This document shows, one piece after another, positions 22,685-32,039 of a stretch of DNA of 46,147 bases. Made by a program: the position numbers and the translations under genes. This DNA comes from CAYVMP01 sp964452635 (GTDB taxonomy: Bacteria > Patescibacteriota > Minisyncoccia > Phycocordibacterales > DATDWN01). Position 1 is the stretch's first letter; each line of letters starts with the position of its first letter. The stretch spans positions 1-46,147 of the forward strand of contig CAYVMP010000004.1 in the NCBI GenBank assembly GCA_964452635.1. The letters are read 5' to 3'. Below the pieces are notes generated by a model. The model made no database searches. It was given only the letters and a program-made list of their open reading frames with translations, and was not told the origin of the DNA.

Positions 22685-23950
22685 ATGGAACCGATTATTG
22701 AAGTAAAAAACATTTCAAAAACATACACTATCCGACATCAACTCGGTAGCTATGTAACACTCCGTGATGTACTCGGAAATATTCTTCGACATCCGTTTAA
22801 ATTTTTACGCAAAAAAGTGGGTGAAGTTACCGGAACAGAAAGTAAAGAGATTTTCTGGGCACTCAAAGATGTTAGTTTCTCCATATATCCCGGAGAAGTC
22901 GTCGGGATTATCGGATCAAACGGTGCAGGCAAATCCACACTTCTCAAAATCCTTTCCAAAATCACTCCCCCATCTGCCGGCGAAGTCATTGTTCGTGGAA
23001 ACATGGCATCACTTCTCGAAGTTGGAACAGGATTTCACCCTGAACTCACGGGACGAGAAAATATTTTTCTCAATGGGGCAATTCTCGGAATGGGACGAAA
23101 AGAGATTGCTCATAAATTTGATGAGATTGTTGAGTTTTCGGGTGTTGGACAGTTCCTTGATACTCCGGTGAAATACTACTCATCCGGAATGTATGTTCGA
23201 CTTGCCTTTGCTGTTGCAGCGCACATGGAACCAGATATTTTGGTCGTTGACGAAGTCCTCGCTGTCGGAGATGCAGACTTCCAGAAAAAGTCTCTCGGAA
23301 AAATGGAAGAGGTTACCAAGTCTGCAGGACGTACGATTTTATTTGTGAGTCACAATATGAGTGCAGTGCTCAACCTCTGTAAACGCTCAATCCTCCTTGA
23401 AAAAGGTCAGATAAAGATGATTGGAGAAACACGAGATGTTGTTAACCACTATCTCAATCTTGATGGCTCTGCTGAAGAGAAAGCAAAGGAAGCAACAACA
23501 GAATTTGAACTTGATCCATCTAAAACGATTCAAACGCGAAAAATAAGTATTCTCAATACACAAGGAAATCTTTCTCCTGAAATACCAATCAATGAAAGTT
23601 TCGATGTTCTGGTTGAATATACCGTGCTCAAGGAAACCGATGGTGTGCTTGGCTCAATTATATTTTTTGGTCCAGCAGGACAGAGAATTCTTGACTCATA
23701 TGATGATGATACAAATCCAGACTCATTCGAAACACGAAAACCAGGAACATATCGTGTCACACTTCACGTACCAGATATATTTAATGCAAACACATACAAT
23801 ATAATGGTTGTCTTTGGACGCGGGACTGTAACACTGGATGTTGCAGAAAGCGCTCAGTTTAGAGTTGTTGAGACAAGCCCACGAAGTTACAATGTCCGAG
23901 ATCGTGCACCAATCATACCCAAACTAGACTGGAAAATGGAAGAAATATGA
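22685..23950 (+). CDS. Polysaccharide ABC exporter ATPase with Wzt-type glycan-binding tail
   Basis: The 421-residue protein has an ABC domain with Walker A GSNGAGKST (77-85), signature YSSGMYVRL and Walker B ILVVDEVLAVGDAD. The region from about 290 to 410 is a beta-rich domain (PINESFDVLVEYTV, DIFNANTYNIMVVFG) like the C-terminal carbohydrate-binding domain of Wzt, which recognises a chain terminus before export. It partners the permease just upstream. The tail implies that the exported glycan carries a specific terminal modification; methyltransferase and carbamoyltransferase genes nearby are candidates. The ATG at 22685 is preferred over longer frames that overlap the permease. The stop overlaps the next start (ATGA). 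Confidence 0.93.
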   Translation: MEPIIEVKNISKTYTIRHQLGSYVTLRDVLGNILRHPFKFLRKKVGEVTGTESKEIFWALKDVSFSIYPGEVVGIIGSNGAGKSTLLKILSKITPPSAGEVIVRGNMASLLEVGTGFHPELTGRENIFLNGAILGMGRKEIAHKFDEIVEFSGVGQFLDTPVKYYSSGMYVRLAFAVAAHMEPDILVVDEVLAVGDADFQKKSLGKMEEVTKSAGRTILFVSHNMSAVLNLCKRSILLEKGQIKMIGETRDVVNHYLNLDGSAEEKAKEATTEFELDPSKTIQTRKISILNTQGNLSPEIPINESFDVLVEYTVLKETDGVLGSIIFFGPAGQRILDSYDDDTNPDSFETRKPGTYRVTLHVPDIFNANTYNIMVVFGRGTVTLDVAESAQFRVVETSPRSYNVRDRAPIIPKLDWKMEEI

Positions 23951-24855
23951 TTGAAAAAAGTAAAAAAGTAATTGTTACTGGCGGAGGAGGGTTTATTGGC
24001 ACCGCTCTTACAGAAGCATTGGTGAAGAAAGGCTATGCTGTACACGTAATTGGACGATCACCGAAACCAAAAAACTTTATACCTAAAGCGACATACCACC
24101 AAGCCGATATTGCAGACATCGCGCAAATAGCTCCCCTATTCAAAAACACTCTCTACGTATTTCATCTTGCTTCATCAGTTGGCGAGCGATGGTCTATTGA
24201 TAATCCAATCGAAACACACAGAGTAAATGTTGACGGAACTATCAATGTGCTCATTGCGTCTCAAACAGCAGGTGTGAGACGAGTTGTATTTTTGAGTTCA
24301 AGTGCGGTGTACGGAGACCAAAATACTCTCCCCCACACAGAAAACATGATGCCCATTCCTAAAGCTCCATACGGTGCTCAAAAATATCTTGGGGAAATGT
24401 ACTGTCGTATCTGGAGTGAACTCTATGGTCTCCCGACAGTGTCCCTTCGTCCGTTTAGTGTGTATGGTCCACGCAAAAACCTTGATTACAAAAACAGACT
24501 TGTTATTGATCAATTCATCAAAGACAGACTCGAAAACAAACCTCACTCAATCATTGGGACAGGAGGAGAAACACGTGACTTTGTACATATCGATGATGTG
24601 GTGCGTGCAATATTACTTGCAAGTACAAGTAAGAAAGTTGGTAAGGGAGAGGTAGTCAATGTTGGAACTGGAACTAATACATCCATCAAACAACTTGCGG
24701 AATTATTTGATGGAGAAATCACGTACACACCAGCACGATTTGGACCAAAGCACACGCGAGCAGACATGCGTGTTGCCGAAAAACTACTTGGATGGAAACC
24801 GAAAATAAAACTAACAGACGGTGTGAAAAAGTTAAAGAAAATGTGGAAAATCTAA
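23947..24855 (+). CDS. NAD-dependent sugar epimerase/dehydratase
   Basis: This 302-residue extended short-chain dehydrogenase has TGGGGFIG at residues 11-18, FLSSSAVYG and the catalytic Y-x3-K in APYGAQKYLGE, then GTGGETRDFVHIDDVV typical of GalE/WbpP-like epimerases. It probably modifies a nucleotide sugar, such as a UDP-hexose; the exact substrate cannot be read from sequence. It overlaps the exporter ATPase stop by 4 nt (ATGA) and is followed after one base by a GT4 gene, so it belongs to the export operon. Confidence 0.85.
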   Translation: MIEKSKKVIVTGGGGFIGTALTEALVKKGYAVHVIGRSPKPKNFIPKATYHQADIADIAQIAPLFKNTLYVFHLASSVGERWSIDNPIETHRVNVDGTINVLIASQTAGVRRVVFLSSSAVYGDQNTLPHTENMMPIPKAPYGAQKYLGEMYCRIWSELYGLPTVSLRPFSVYGPRKNLDYKNRLVIDQFIKDRLENKPHSIIGTGGETRDFVHIDDVVRAILLASTSKKVGKGEVVNVGTGTNTSIKQLAELFDGEITYTPARFGPKHTRADMRVAEKLLGWKPKIKLTDGVKKLKKMWKI

Positions 24856-24856
24856 C

Positions 24857-26125
24857 ATGGTATCGACATTAAAAAAAATTATTAAATCTCTCCCCTTCTA
24901 TTCACTCTACATCCAATTTTTGAGTTGGTACAAAATACACATCAAAGAAACCGTTCCGTGGTATCTCACACAGTATTATATTGGAATCATATTAAACACA
25001 ATCACTGTATGGTATTTCCATCGAAAGACAGGAAACAAACTTCGACCAAATACCCCCATAAAACGCATCCTGATCATCGGCTCGGTTGGACATTTTGATC
25101 CAGACCACGATTACACTGGAAAAGAAGACTCGCAAAGCGCGATAGGAAATATTTTGAGAAATATTTACAACTCATTTCCAAATGCAGAGCGTATCTACGT
25201 ACACCACTCAGAAGATGCATATAGAAAGGACATCCCTCCCGTTGATATGATTATTGGATTACTCTGTGAAAATTTTATATGGTATAGCAAACGACATCCA
25301 CATGCACAAAGAGTACTCTACCTCGTCAACTCACATCCTCTATTCAGGATCAATATTCTTGTAGATGAAATACGTCGTGTAAACAGAAAACTACCCTTTG
25401 TTGAATACGCGTCACCATATATTTTCTTTGGGTGTGTCCGTCACGCTGATATGATTATTACTCAAGGAAATGAGTTTGTGAGACAAACATTCATTACATA
25501 CGGATTTAAATACGAAGACATTGCCCTCATAGACAGCGGAGTCAATAAAGATATTCTCGTACCTAAAAAAGAGCTTCGACCAAATAATAAACTACGTATC
25601 CTCTATGCGGCTGGACAGATTAATATTCGAAAAGGATTATTTAGTGTTATGGAAATATGGGATCGATTTAACACACTACCAGAAAAAAATATAGCAGAAC
25701 TCATTGTTTTTGGAAAACCAGATGCGTATTTCGAAAACGATGTGAAAGAATTTGTTTCAAAACATCCACACGTTACATTTCACCCACGTGTAGATGCATC
25801 AAGTCAGGAATACCGCGATGTACTCTGTGGAAGTCACATTATTCTCTGCCCATCACTTGAAGAAGGCCAAGTTGGCACAGTACTCGAATGTATGTCTACT
25901 GGATGTGTGCCAATCATTACTCCCGCATGTGGCATAGAAATAACAGAAAAAGAAGGTTACCTCATGCGCGATCCATACGATATCGAAAATACTGCACTTC
26001 TCATTGCTCATATCGCTTCACACAAAGACATTCTCAATGAGAAATCAGAAGCAACTCGCGCATACATAGAATCACATTTTGATTGGAAAAAATTTAGAAA
26101 AAACATTATTACATGTGTGTGGTAA
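24857..26125 (+). CDS. GT4-like glycosyltransferase, paralogue of the protein at 29797
   Basis: The 422-residue protein has a C-terminal GT-B domain with the GT4 donor-site pattern SLEEGQVGTVLE and MSTGCVPIITPACGI near residues 330-365. Its N-terminal part contains LVNSHPLFRI and SAIGNILRNIYNSFPNA. All of these stretches recur in the first 420 residues of the protein at 29797-32037, so the two are duplicates. It transfers a sugar from an unknown nucleotide donor, probably in surface glycan assembly. The start is one base after the epimerase stop. The gene ends 11 nt from a convergent gene with no terminator between. Confidence 0.82.
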   Translation: MVSTLKKIIKSLPFYSLYIQFLSWYKIHIKETVPWYLTQYYIGIILNTITVWYFHRKTGNKLRPNTPIKRILIIGSVGHFDPDHDYTGKEDSQSAIGNILRNIYNSFPNAERIYVHHSEDAYRKDIPPVDMIIGLLCENFIWYSKRHPHAQRVLYLVNSHPLFRINILVDEIRRVNRKLPFVEYASPYIFFGCVRHADMIITQGNEFVRQTFITYGFKYEDIALIDSGVNKDILVPKKELRPNNKLRILYAAGQINIRKGLFSVMEIWDRFNTLPEKNIAELIVFGKPDAYFENDVKEFVSKHPHVTFHPRVDASSQEYRDVLCGSHIILCPSLEEGQVGTVLECMSTGCVPIITPACGIEITEKEGYLMRDPYDIENTALLIAHIASHKDILNEKSEATRAYIESHFDWKKFRKNIITCVW

Positions 26126-26136
26126 TAAGTTTATAC

Positions 26137-26823
26137 TTATCTTTTCCATATATTTTCTTTCACAAAAATAGTATTTATATTTGTATCAGCATAAACTAAG
26201 TATCCTTTCGTCTTTAAATACTCAATGAGTTCAACATCCTTTACACCATTACCTGTATTTGAATAAGACATCGTTTCAGAACAAATAACTAAAGGAAGAT
26301 ATTCATTTGGAAACGTCTTTAGTATATCGAAATTTAATCCTTCAGTATCAATTGATACAAATTGTGGTAATCCATACTTACTAAGTATTGATTCAATAGT
26401 GACAACTGGAATTTTTTCAATTCCCAGAACTTTATGCCCCATACTCTCATAATCCTTAACTTCGGACTTAGAGAACGTATTAAGTGTTGATGTGTCCATA
26501 GTAAAATAATCTAGGACACCTTCTGAAGAAGATACACCGACATTCAAACAAACATCTTTCGGTCGTTTATTTTTTATAATTTTATAAAGATTTTTATTTG
26601 GTTCAACACATACCCCCCGTGAACCATTAACGTATAAAGAATACGTATTGTTTCCTCGTACTGGATGATGTGTTCCTATATCTAAATAGGTAGGTTTTTG
26701 TATTCCCAATGAATGAAAAATATGATGAACAATCATATCTTCTCCAGACTGTGAATAGCTTTTTGAATAATCTCTTTGGGTAAATTCTCTTAATTTTACC
26801 CGTAGCTTTTCAGTAAATTTCAT
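26137..26823 (-). CDS. FkbM family methyltransferase
   Basis: The 228-residue protein matches the FkbM family: SYSQSGEDMIV near the N-terminus, the SAM-binding TYLDIGTHHPVRGNNTY, CVEPN, and the FVSIDTEGLNFDIL motif. Members O-methylate sugars or natural products. The start is ATG 26823 (MKFTEKL), 25 nt beyond the stop of the upstream gene; a frame from 26916 would overlap that gene by 68 nt. It lies on the minus strand between two plus-strand blocks, with a tail-fibre-like gene upstream as probable operon partner. Confidence 0.87.
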   Translation of the reverse strand: MKFTEKLRVKLREFTQRDYSKSYSQSGEDMIVHHIFHSLGIQKPTYLDIGTHHPVRGNNTYSLYVNGSRGVCVEPNKNLYKIIKNKRPKDVCLNVGVSSSEGVLDYFTMDTSTLNTFSKSEVKDYESMGHKVLGIEKIPVVTIESILSKYGLPQFVSIDTEGLNFDILKTFPNEYLPLVICSETMSYSNTGNGVKDVELIEYLKTKGYLVYADTNINTIFVKENIWKR

Positions 26824-26848
26824 GTGGTCAGTCACTATAGAGTAATAA

Positions 26849-27934
26849 TTAGAAGCCAAATGTTTTTGATACCAAATCCCATTTAGTATCGGCGATGTTA
26901 TACAAGAAAACAACATAATCAGTTTTACCTGATCCAGAACTTGTAGAAGGAAGGGTGATGTCCGTACTACCTCTATATATAGAATTCCAAGAAAAAGTTT
27001 GAATATTTGTAGATTTGATACGGATGATTAATCTCTGTCCGTCAGTTGGAGTTCCTGATGGAGCATTAACGGTCAACGTTCCAGTAGACTGTGTGTTAAT
27101 TTGAATATTCTCATCAGCACTATCTCCAGTAGGAGTAATTGAAGTTGAATTAGTCACCGAGACAACTCGTGGAGTAATACGTTTATTTACCAATGTATCA
27201 GTTGTGGTTTTACCTACATATGTATCTGTACCTTGAAATGTAAGCACGGTTCCATCGGTGCCAGCAAAAGTTAATGAATTAAAAGCACTTAAAGTTTTTC
27301 CTTCACTCACCGATAAAACAGGATTGGCAATTGGTCCTGTGTATGGCGCAAATGATGCAATAATAATCGACCCTCCATTTGCACCACTCCATGTCCCAGA
27401 AAGACTAGTTGATCCAGCAGGAGTAATTGGGCCGTTACTATCAGCAATAGCTCTACTATTATCATGATTTCTAATGGTAGTTCCAGCTCCAGATGTAAAT
27501 ACTCCTTGATCGTTATGAAGCCATGCTACAGTCCAACAATTATCCACCAATGTTGTGATAGTTCCAGTGATGCTAGTCGCTGATGAAGCAGTATTTGTAG
27601 TAGATGCATCAGGTTGACCAAATTGTTCTGCTCCAGTGTATGAAGTTGAACAAGAAACTAATGCATCTGCACCACTAGAACTAATTACAATATTATTTGC
27701 TCCTGTTGCGGGATTAATCAAGTAATACAAGTACTGCCAACGATCACTGGGTGTTTGAACTTTTCCAATTAATGTCATCTCAATACCATTGTATGTTATT
27801 CCTGTTACGAGATCAGTAGTTGCACCCAATGTTCCAACAAATAAAATTCGATTTAAACCAGTACATGTATGAGAATACGTTAGAGTACTTGAGTTTGCAG
27901 AGGAGGTTGATGTTGAGTCAAATTCAATATTCAT
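26849..27934 (-). CDS. Tail-fibre-like beta-rich protein sharing a domain with 44269-45345
   Basis: The 361-residue protein is rich in Ser, Thr, Asn and Gly and has no signal peptide. Residues about 15-195 form a domain with TYNG, MTLIGKVQTPSDRW, LINPATGANN and SYTGAEQFGQPD, which recurs in the secreted protein at 44269-45345. Residues from about 205 have VLTFQGTDTYVG, DTLVNKRITPR and a final region with RLIIRIKSTNIQTFSWNS, resembling repeats in phage tail fibres and virion proteins. It may be a surface or virion-derived adhesin. The function is not known. No phage structural genes accompany it. It probably shares a transcript with the FkbM gene. Confidence 0.6.
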   Translation of the reverse strand: MNIEFDSTSTSSANSSTLTYSHTCTGLNRILFVGTLGATTDLVTGITYNGIEMTLIGKVQTPSDRWQYLYYLINPATGANNIVISSSGADALVSCSTSYTGAEQFGQPDASTTNTASSATSITGTITTLVDNCWTVAWLHNDQGVFTSGAGTTIRNHDNSRAIADSNGPITPAGSTSLSGTWSGANGGSIIIASFAPYTGPIANPVLSVSEGKTLSAFNSLTFAGTDGTVLTFQGTDTYVGKTTTDTLVNKRITPRVVSVTNSTSITPTGDSADENIQINTQSTGTLTVNAPSGTPTDGQRLIIRIKSTNIQTFSWNSIYRGSTDITLPSTSSGSGKTDYVVFLYNIADTKWDLVSKTFGF

Positions 27935-28017
27935 AATTTATAATTAATATTATATTTATAGTATATAACAACCCATTGATACCTCAAAATAGAGCTGTTT
28001 ATAACTTATTGAATATC

Positions 28018-28026
28018 TGCTAAAAT
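28018..28026 (+). promoter_or_regulatory. Extended -10 promoter of the carbamoyltransferase operon (leaderless)
   Basis: TGCTAAAAT ends 7 nt before the ATG at 28034, so transcription should start at or next to that ATG. No strong -35 box is seen. Confidence 0.5.
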
Positions 28027-28033
28027 AGTCTAC

Positions 28034-29800
28034 ATGACCATTATAGGCATACATTTCGGACACAATGCTACAGTTGCACTCCTTGAAGATGGGCAAATAA
28101 CCCACTGTATCAGTGAAGAACGCCTCAATAGATTCAAAAACTCAAACGGCTTTCCCGATCTCGCTCTTGCGTATATTTTAAATAAAACAAAAAACCCTGT
28201 TGACTACTATGTATTTACTCAGAAATACCCATGGGGCTACGCAAACCTAAAAGCAAATGGATTTACACAACAACCATACACAAGCGCCCTCCCTCCGGCA
28301 CCCGTAGAACCACTTCGACTAAAATTATTTCCAAATAATTTCTACGCACATGTTCTCAGTGAAATGAAAGGTAGTATTGAGCATATACAAAAAAACACAG
28401 CGCTTCAGAGTGAAATGGAGGAATACTTTAGTGCAAAGCTCGGTGTACCACGCGAAAAAATACTCTACGCCGATCATCATTTGACCCACACCCTCTCAAC
28501 TAAATTCTTCGAGGTGAACAATAACAAAAAACTCATATTCACACTTGATGGCGAGGGTGATGGTCTCTGTGCCACAGTCTCTATCTCTGACTCAAACTCT
28601 CTCACAACACTCTCACGTGTTAACAAAGCATTTTCTCTTGGATATTTATACAGAGAAGTAACTGCATTTCTCGGAATGAAACCGGATGAACATGAATTCA
28701 AAGTTATGGGTCTTGCACCGTATGCAAAGAAAGAACATGTGAAAAAGCTCCTGCCCATATTCGAAAAAATACTCTGGCTCAATACAGACGCCGAATTTGA
28801 GTCGCACATCCCAATGCCGACAGTCAAATACTATCTCTCGAAAAACTTAAGCTACAAACGCTTTGATACTATTGCGGGTGCAGTTCAGATGTTTAGTGAA
28901 CACATAGTCTGTGAGTGGATTGCTCGATGGATCAAAAAAACTGGAATACATGATATTGGTCTCTCAGGAGGAGTATTCATGAATGTAAAAATGAATCAAA
29001 AAATTGGAGAAATGGATGAAGTCCATTCTCTCACTATTGTCCCATCGGCCGGAGATGAATCTACTGTATTTGGAGGATGCTACTATGGCTTTGAGAAACT
29101 CTGTGCAGACAGAAATATTCCTTGCACTGTAACAAAAGTAGACACACTCTACCTCGGCACAGAATACTCTGACTCAGAGATCGAAACATACTTGCATGGA
29201 AAGAATAAAACAAACACCGACTATTTCAAAAAATACACGATATCGAAACCAGACAACATGGCTACCACTCTCGCTCGATTGCTTTCGGAGAATACTGTCG
29301 TTGCACGTTTTGCAGGCCGGATGGAGTTTGGAGCACGAGCACTGGGCAACCGATCAATCCTTGCGAACCCAGCACACTACGAAAACATACGGATCATAAA
29401 CGAAATGATTAAGAATCGAGACTTTTGGATGCCCTTTGCAACAAGCATACTAGAAGAAGACGCTTCAACATATCTCCATAATCCAAAACATATTGACGGA
29501 AGTTATATGATTATTACATTTGATACAACCGATGAGGCACACAGAGATTTGACTGGCGCAATCCATCCGTATGACAAAACAAGTCGACCGCAAATCGTTA
29601 CAAAAAATAGAAACCCTGAGTACCACAGTATTATTTCAGAGTTTAAAAAAATCACCGGTAGTGGTGGGATACTCAATACGTCTTTTAACCTACATGGGGA
29701 ACCAAACGTAGAGAGTCCAGAAGATGCTCTTCACACATTTGAACACTCTGGTCTTCCCCATCTTGCACTTGGTAGTTTCCTTATCTCAAAAAAAACATGA
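28034..29800 (+). CDS. NodU/CmcH family carbamoyltransferase
   Basis: The 588-residue protein is full length. The N-terminal half has GIHFGHNATVALLEDG, CISEERLNRFKN, ADHHLTHTLST and FTLDGEGDG, the ASKHA-like domain; GLSGGVFMNVKMNQ, VPSAGDES and MEFGARALGNRSI follow; the C-terminal part has NTSFNLHGEP. Enzymes of this type place a carbamoyl group on sugar or antibiotic hydroxyls, as NodU does for Nod factors and TobZ for tobramycin. Here it probably decorates a surface glycan. The stop overlaps the next start (ATGA at 29797), so it is coupled to a GT4-GT2 fusion. Confidence 0.93.
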   Translation: MTIIGIHFGHNATVALLEDGQITHCISEERLNRFKNSNGFPDLALAYILNKTKNPVDYYVFTQKYPWGYANLKANGFTQQPYTSALPPAPVEPLRLKLFPNNFYAHVLSEMKGSIEHIQKNTALQSEMEEYFSAKLGVPREKILYADHHLTHTLSTKFFEVNNNKKLIFTLDGEGDGLCATVSISDSNSLTTLSRVNKAFSLGYLYREVTAFLGMKPDEHEFKVMGLAPYAKKEHVKKLLPIFEKILWLNTDAEFESHIPMPTVKYYLSKNLSYKRFDTIAGAVQMFSEHIVCEWIARWIKKTGIHDIGLSGGVFMNVKMNQKIGEMDEVHSLTIVPSAGDESTVFGGCYYGFEKLCADRNIPCTVTKVDTLYLGTEYSDSEIETYLHGKNKTNTDYFKKYTISKPDNMATTLARLLSENTVVARFAGRMEFGARALGNRSILANPAHYENIRIINEMIKNRDFWMPFATSILEEDASTYLHNPKHIDGSYMIITFDTTDEAHRDLTGAIHPYDKTSRPQIVTKNRNPEYHSIISEFKKITGSGGILNTSFNLHGEPNVESPEDALHTFEHSGLPHLALGSFLISKKT

Positions 29801-32037
29801 ACACAATAAAAAAAATATTCAGAAATTCATCCGTATATCCACGATATGTAAAATATACACAGATGTACAGAATGTATATTAAAGAAACATACATGTGGTA
29901 CATAATCAAATATCTTGCTGGGGTATGTATTTCCAGTATATCTACACAATTAGCACAAAAAAATAAAGAAGGATTTACGGATATCAACACAATTCTTATT
30001 ATTTATGCAAAAAGTCATTTTAATCCAGATACAGACAACTTATCACAAATAAATTCACAGAGTTCAGCGGGAAATATTGCACGAAATCTCTATAATTCAT
30101 TTGGGGGCAAGAAAGTAATCTATGTTGATCACAATGAGCAAAAAGAGATCCCTGATACTGTTGATCTCATTATAGGAATGGTATGTGAAAATTTCGTATG
30201 GTATGCAAAAAAACATCCGCATGCAAAAAAAATGTTGTTTCTTGTCAACAGCCACCCACTATTCCGACTCAAAACACTCATACAAGAAGGCATACGAAGA
30301 AATAAAAAAATGTCCTTACGTGAATATGTATCTCCTTTTGTTTTTCTCAAATGCATCCGCTACACCGATCAAATGTTTGTTATCGGTAACGAATTTGTCA
30401 AAAATACCTATAAACAACAGGGTATTCCCGAAGAAAAACTTATCCTTCTAAATAGTGGGGTTAATCTTGATGTGTTACTTCCTGACCACAGCAAGAGACC
30501 GACAAACAAACTTCGTGTTCTCTATCCATCAAGTCACTTTGCATTACGCAAGGGACTGTTTCGAGTGATGGATATATGGAAAAAAGTAGTACATTATGCA
30601 AAAGAGAAAAATATTTCTGTAGAACTCGTAATGCTTGGTCAAGCAGAACCACTGTACGAAAAAGAGATACAACAGTTTGTGAGTGAAAATCAAAGTGTAA
30701 CAAATATGGGATGGGTTGATTCTTCTACTCAACATTATCGAGATATTCTCGCAAGTAGTCATGTTGTGCTTTTTCCATCGCTAGAAGAAGGTCAGGTTGG
30801 AACAGTACTTGAAGCCATGAGTACAGGGGCAATACCAGTAATGACACGTGCGTCTGGGATACACCTATCTAGTGAAGAAGGATTTGTAACTGCATGGGGA
30901 GATAGCATAAAAGAATCTATCGAACATATCGTCTTTCTCGCACAACACCAAACAGATGTTGTACCAAAAATGTCAATCAATGTAAGGAAATATATAGAAA
31001 GAAACCATCGATGGGATGATTTTCGAAATAGAGTAAAAAAGTGGGCGCTGACAGGAGAAAATTCTTCCCTTCCAAGACACGCCCCTCAGGAAATGAATAT
31101 TTTAGATATTGTTATTAGTATTTTCAATCAGGAAAAATTAATTGAACGCCAACTTCAGAGTATTTTCAAATACACAACAACACCATTTAATTTAATTTTA
31201 GTGTTTGATGGATGTACCGACAAAACAAAACCACGTGCTCTTGCATACATTGCAAAATACGCTCCACCAAACCTAAAAGAGTTTAGACATGTGGACACAC
31301 CAAATATTTACGAACTAAAGGCAAACAACACAGGCTACAGAATGGTTACAAGTGAATTTTTTATCAATCTTCAAGATGATGTACTTATTCGAGAAAAAGG
31401 ATGGGAAAGACGTATGACATACCCAATGCGTATCCGAGATGATATTATGGGGATTACATCACGAATATCAGAAAACTTCGGAATATGTAATGATACATTT
31501 CATTCCTACGAAAATCAAAAGGGTCGTGAATTTGGTACGTTGGCAAGAAACACACTTGCGATACGAGACCGCCTCAATCGTGGACCAATTGCATGGAGAA
31601 ACTCTCAAGCAAAAGAACTTGGATATTATAACGAAGAATACTCACCATCAGACCTTGATGATGCAGATTTAGCACTTAGAGGATGGGAGACACACGAATG
31701 GAAAGTGGGTGTATTCTGGATTAACTATCTTGCCCGTTTGGAGTGGGGAAAAACACGATCAAAAGACACAACAATGGACGCAATGAAGAGCCTCTCTCGA
31801 AACCAAGGACGTCTTGGTCGTGATCACAGGGCATATTTCGATAAAGGTATTAAACACGACGAAGAGATCATTATTGAGGATAGCGAAATTGATTACATTA
31901 AAAATCCAACATTACCAATATATTTTCACTATCCTATTAGATTCGACAGATATCATTTTCGTAGATATTTGGAATCAAAAATCAGAGGTCTACACAGAAT
32001 CACAAAAATAATACTAGAAAAACCAATAAAAAAATAG
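29797..32037 (+). CDS. Two-domain glycosyltransferase: GT4-like plus GT2-like
   Basis: Residues 1 to about 420 of this 746-residue protein parallel the GT4-like protein at 24857-26125, sharing LVNSHPLFR and SLEEGQVGTVLE and MSTG. Residues about 430-746 are a GT-A/GT2 domain: ILDIVISIFNQEKLIERQLQ, LVFDGCTDKT, FINLQDDVLI (acidic metal site) and a late DLDDADLALRGWE. The two domains could add successive sugars or link a chain. The gene starts within the carbamoyltransferase stop and ends 2 nt before an FkbM gene. The duplicated GT4 core and an added GT2 suggest gene duplication followed by fusion. Confidence 0.85.
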   Translation: MNTIKKIFRNSSVYPRYVKYTQMYRMYIKETYMWYIIKYLAGVCISSISTQLAQKNKEGFTDINTILIIYAKSHFNPDTDNLSQINSQSSAGNIARNLYNSFGGKKVIYVDHNEQKEIPDTVDLIIGMVCENFVWYAKKHPHAKKMLFLVNSHPLFRLKTLIQEGIRRNKKMSLREYVSPFVFLKCIRYTDQMFVIGNEFVKNTYKQQGIPEEKLILLNSGVNLDVLLPDHSKRPTNKLRVLYPSSHFALRKGLFRVMDIWKKVVHYAKEKNISVELVMLGQAEPLYEKEIQQFVSENQSVTNMGWVDSSTQHYRDILASSHVVLFPSLEEGQVGTVLEAMSTGAIPVMTRASGIHLSSEEGFVTAWGDSIKESIEHIVFLAQHQTDVVPKMSINVRKYIERNHRWDDFRNRVKKWALTGENSSLPRHAPQEMNILDIVISIFNQEKLIERQLQSIFKYTTTPFNLILVFDGCTDKTKPRALAYIAKYAPPNLKEFRHVDTPNIYELKANNTGYRMVTSEFFINLQDDVLIREKGWERRMTYPMRIRDDIMGITSRISENFGICNDTFHSYENQKGREFGTLARNTLAIRDRLNRGPIAWRNSQAKELGYYNEEYSPSDLDDADLALRGWETHEWKVGVFWINYLARLEWGKTRSKDTTMDAMKSLSRNQGRLGRDHRAYFDKGIKHDEEIIIEDSEIDYIKNPTLPIYFHYPIRFDRYHFRRYLESKIRGLHRITKIILEKPIKK

Positions 32038-32039
32038 AA

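Noticed and set aside
26849..27934. Prophage, on the basis of the tail-fibre-like protein
   Set aside because: No capsid, terminase, portal or integrase genes are nearby, and a related secreted protein sits in a different context.
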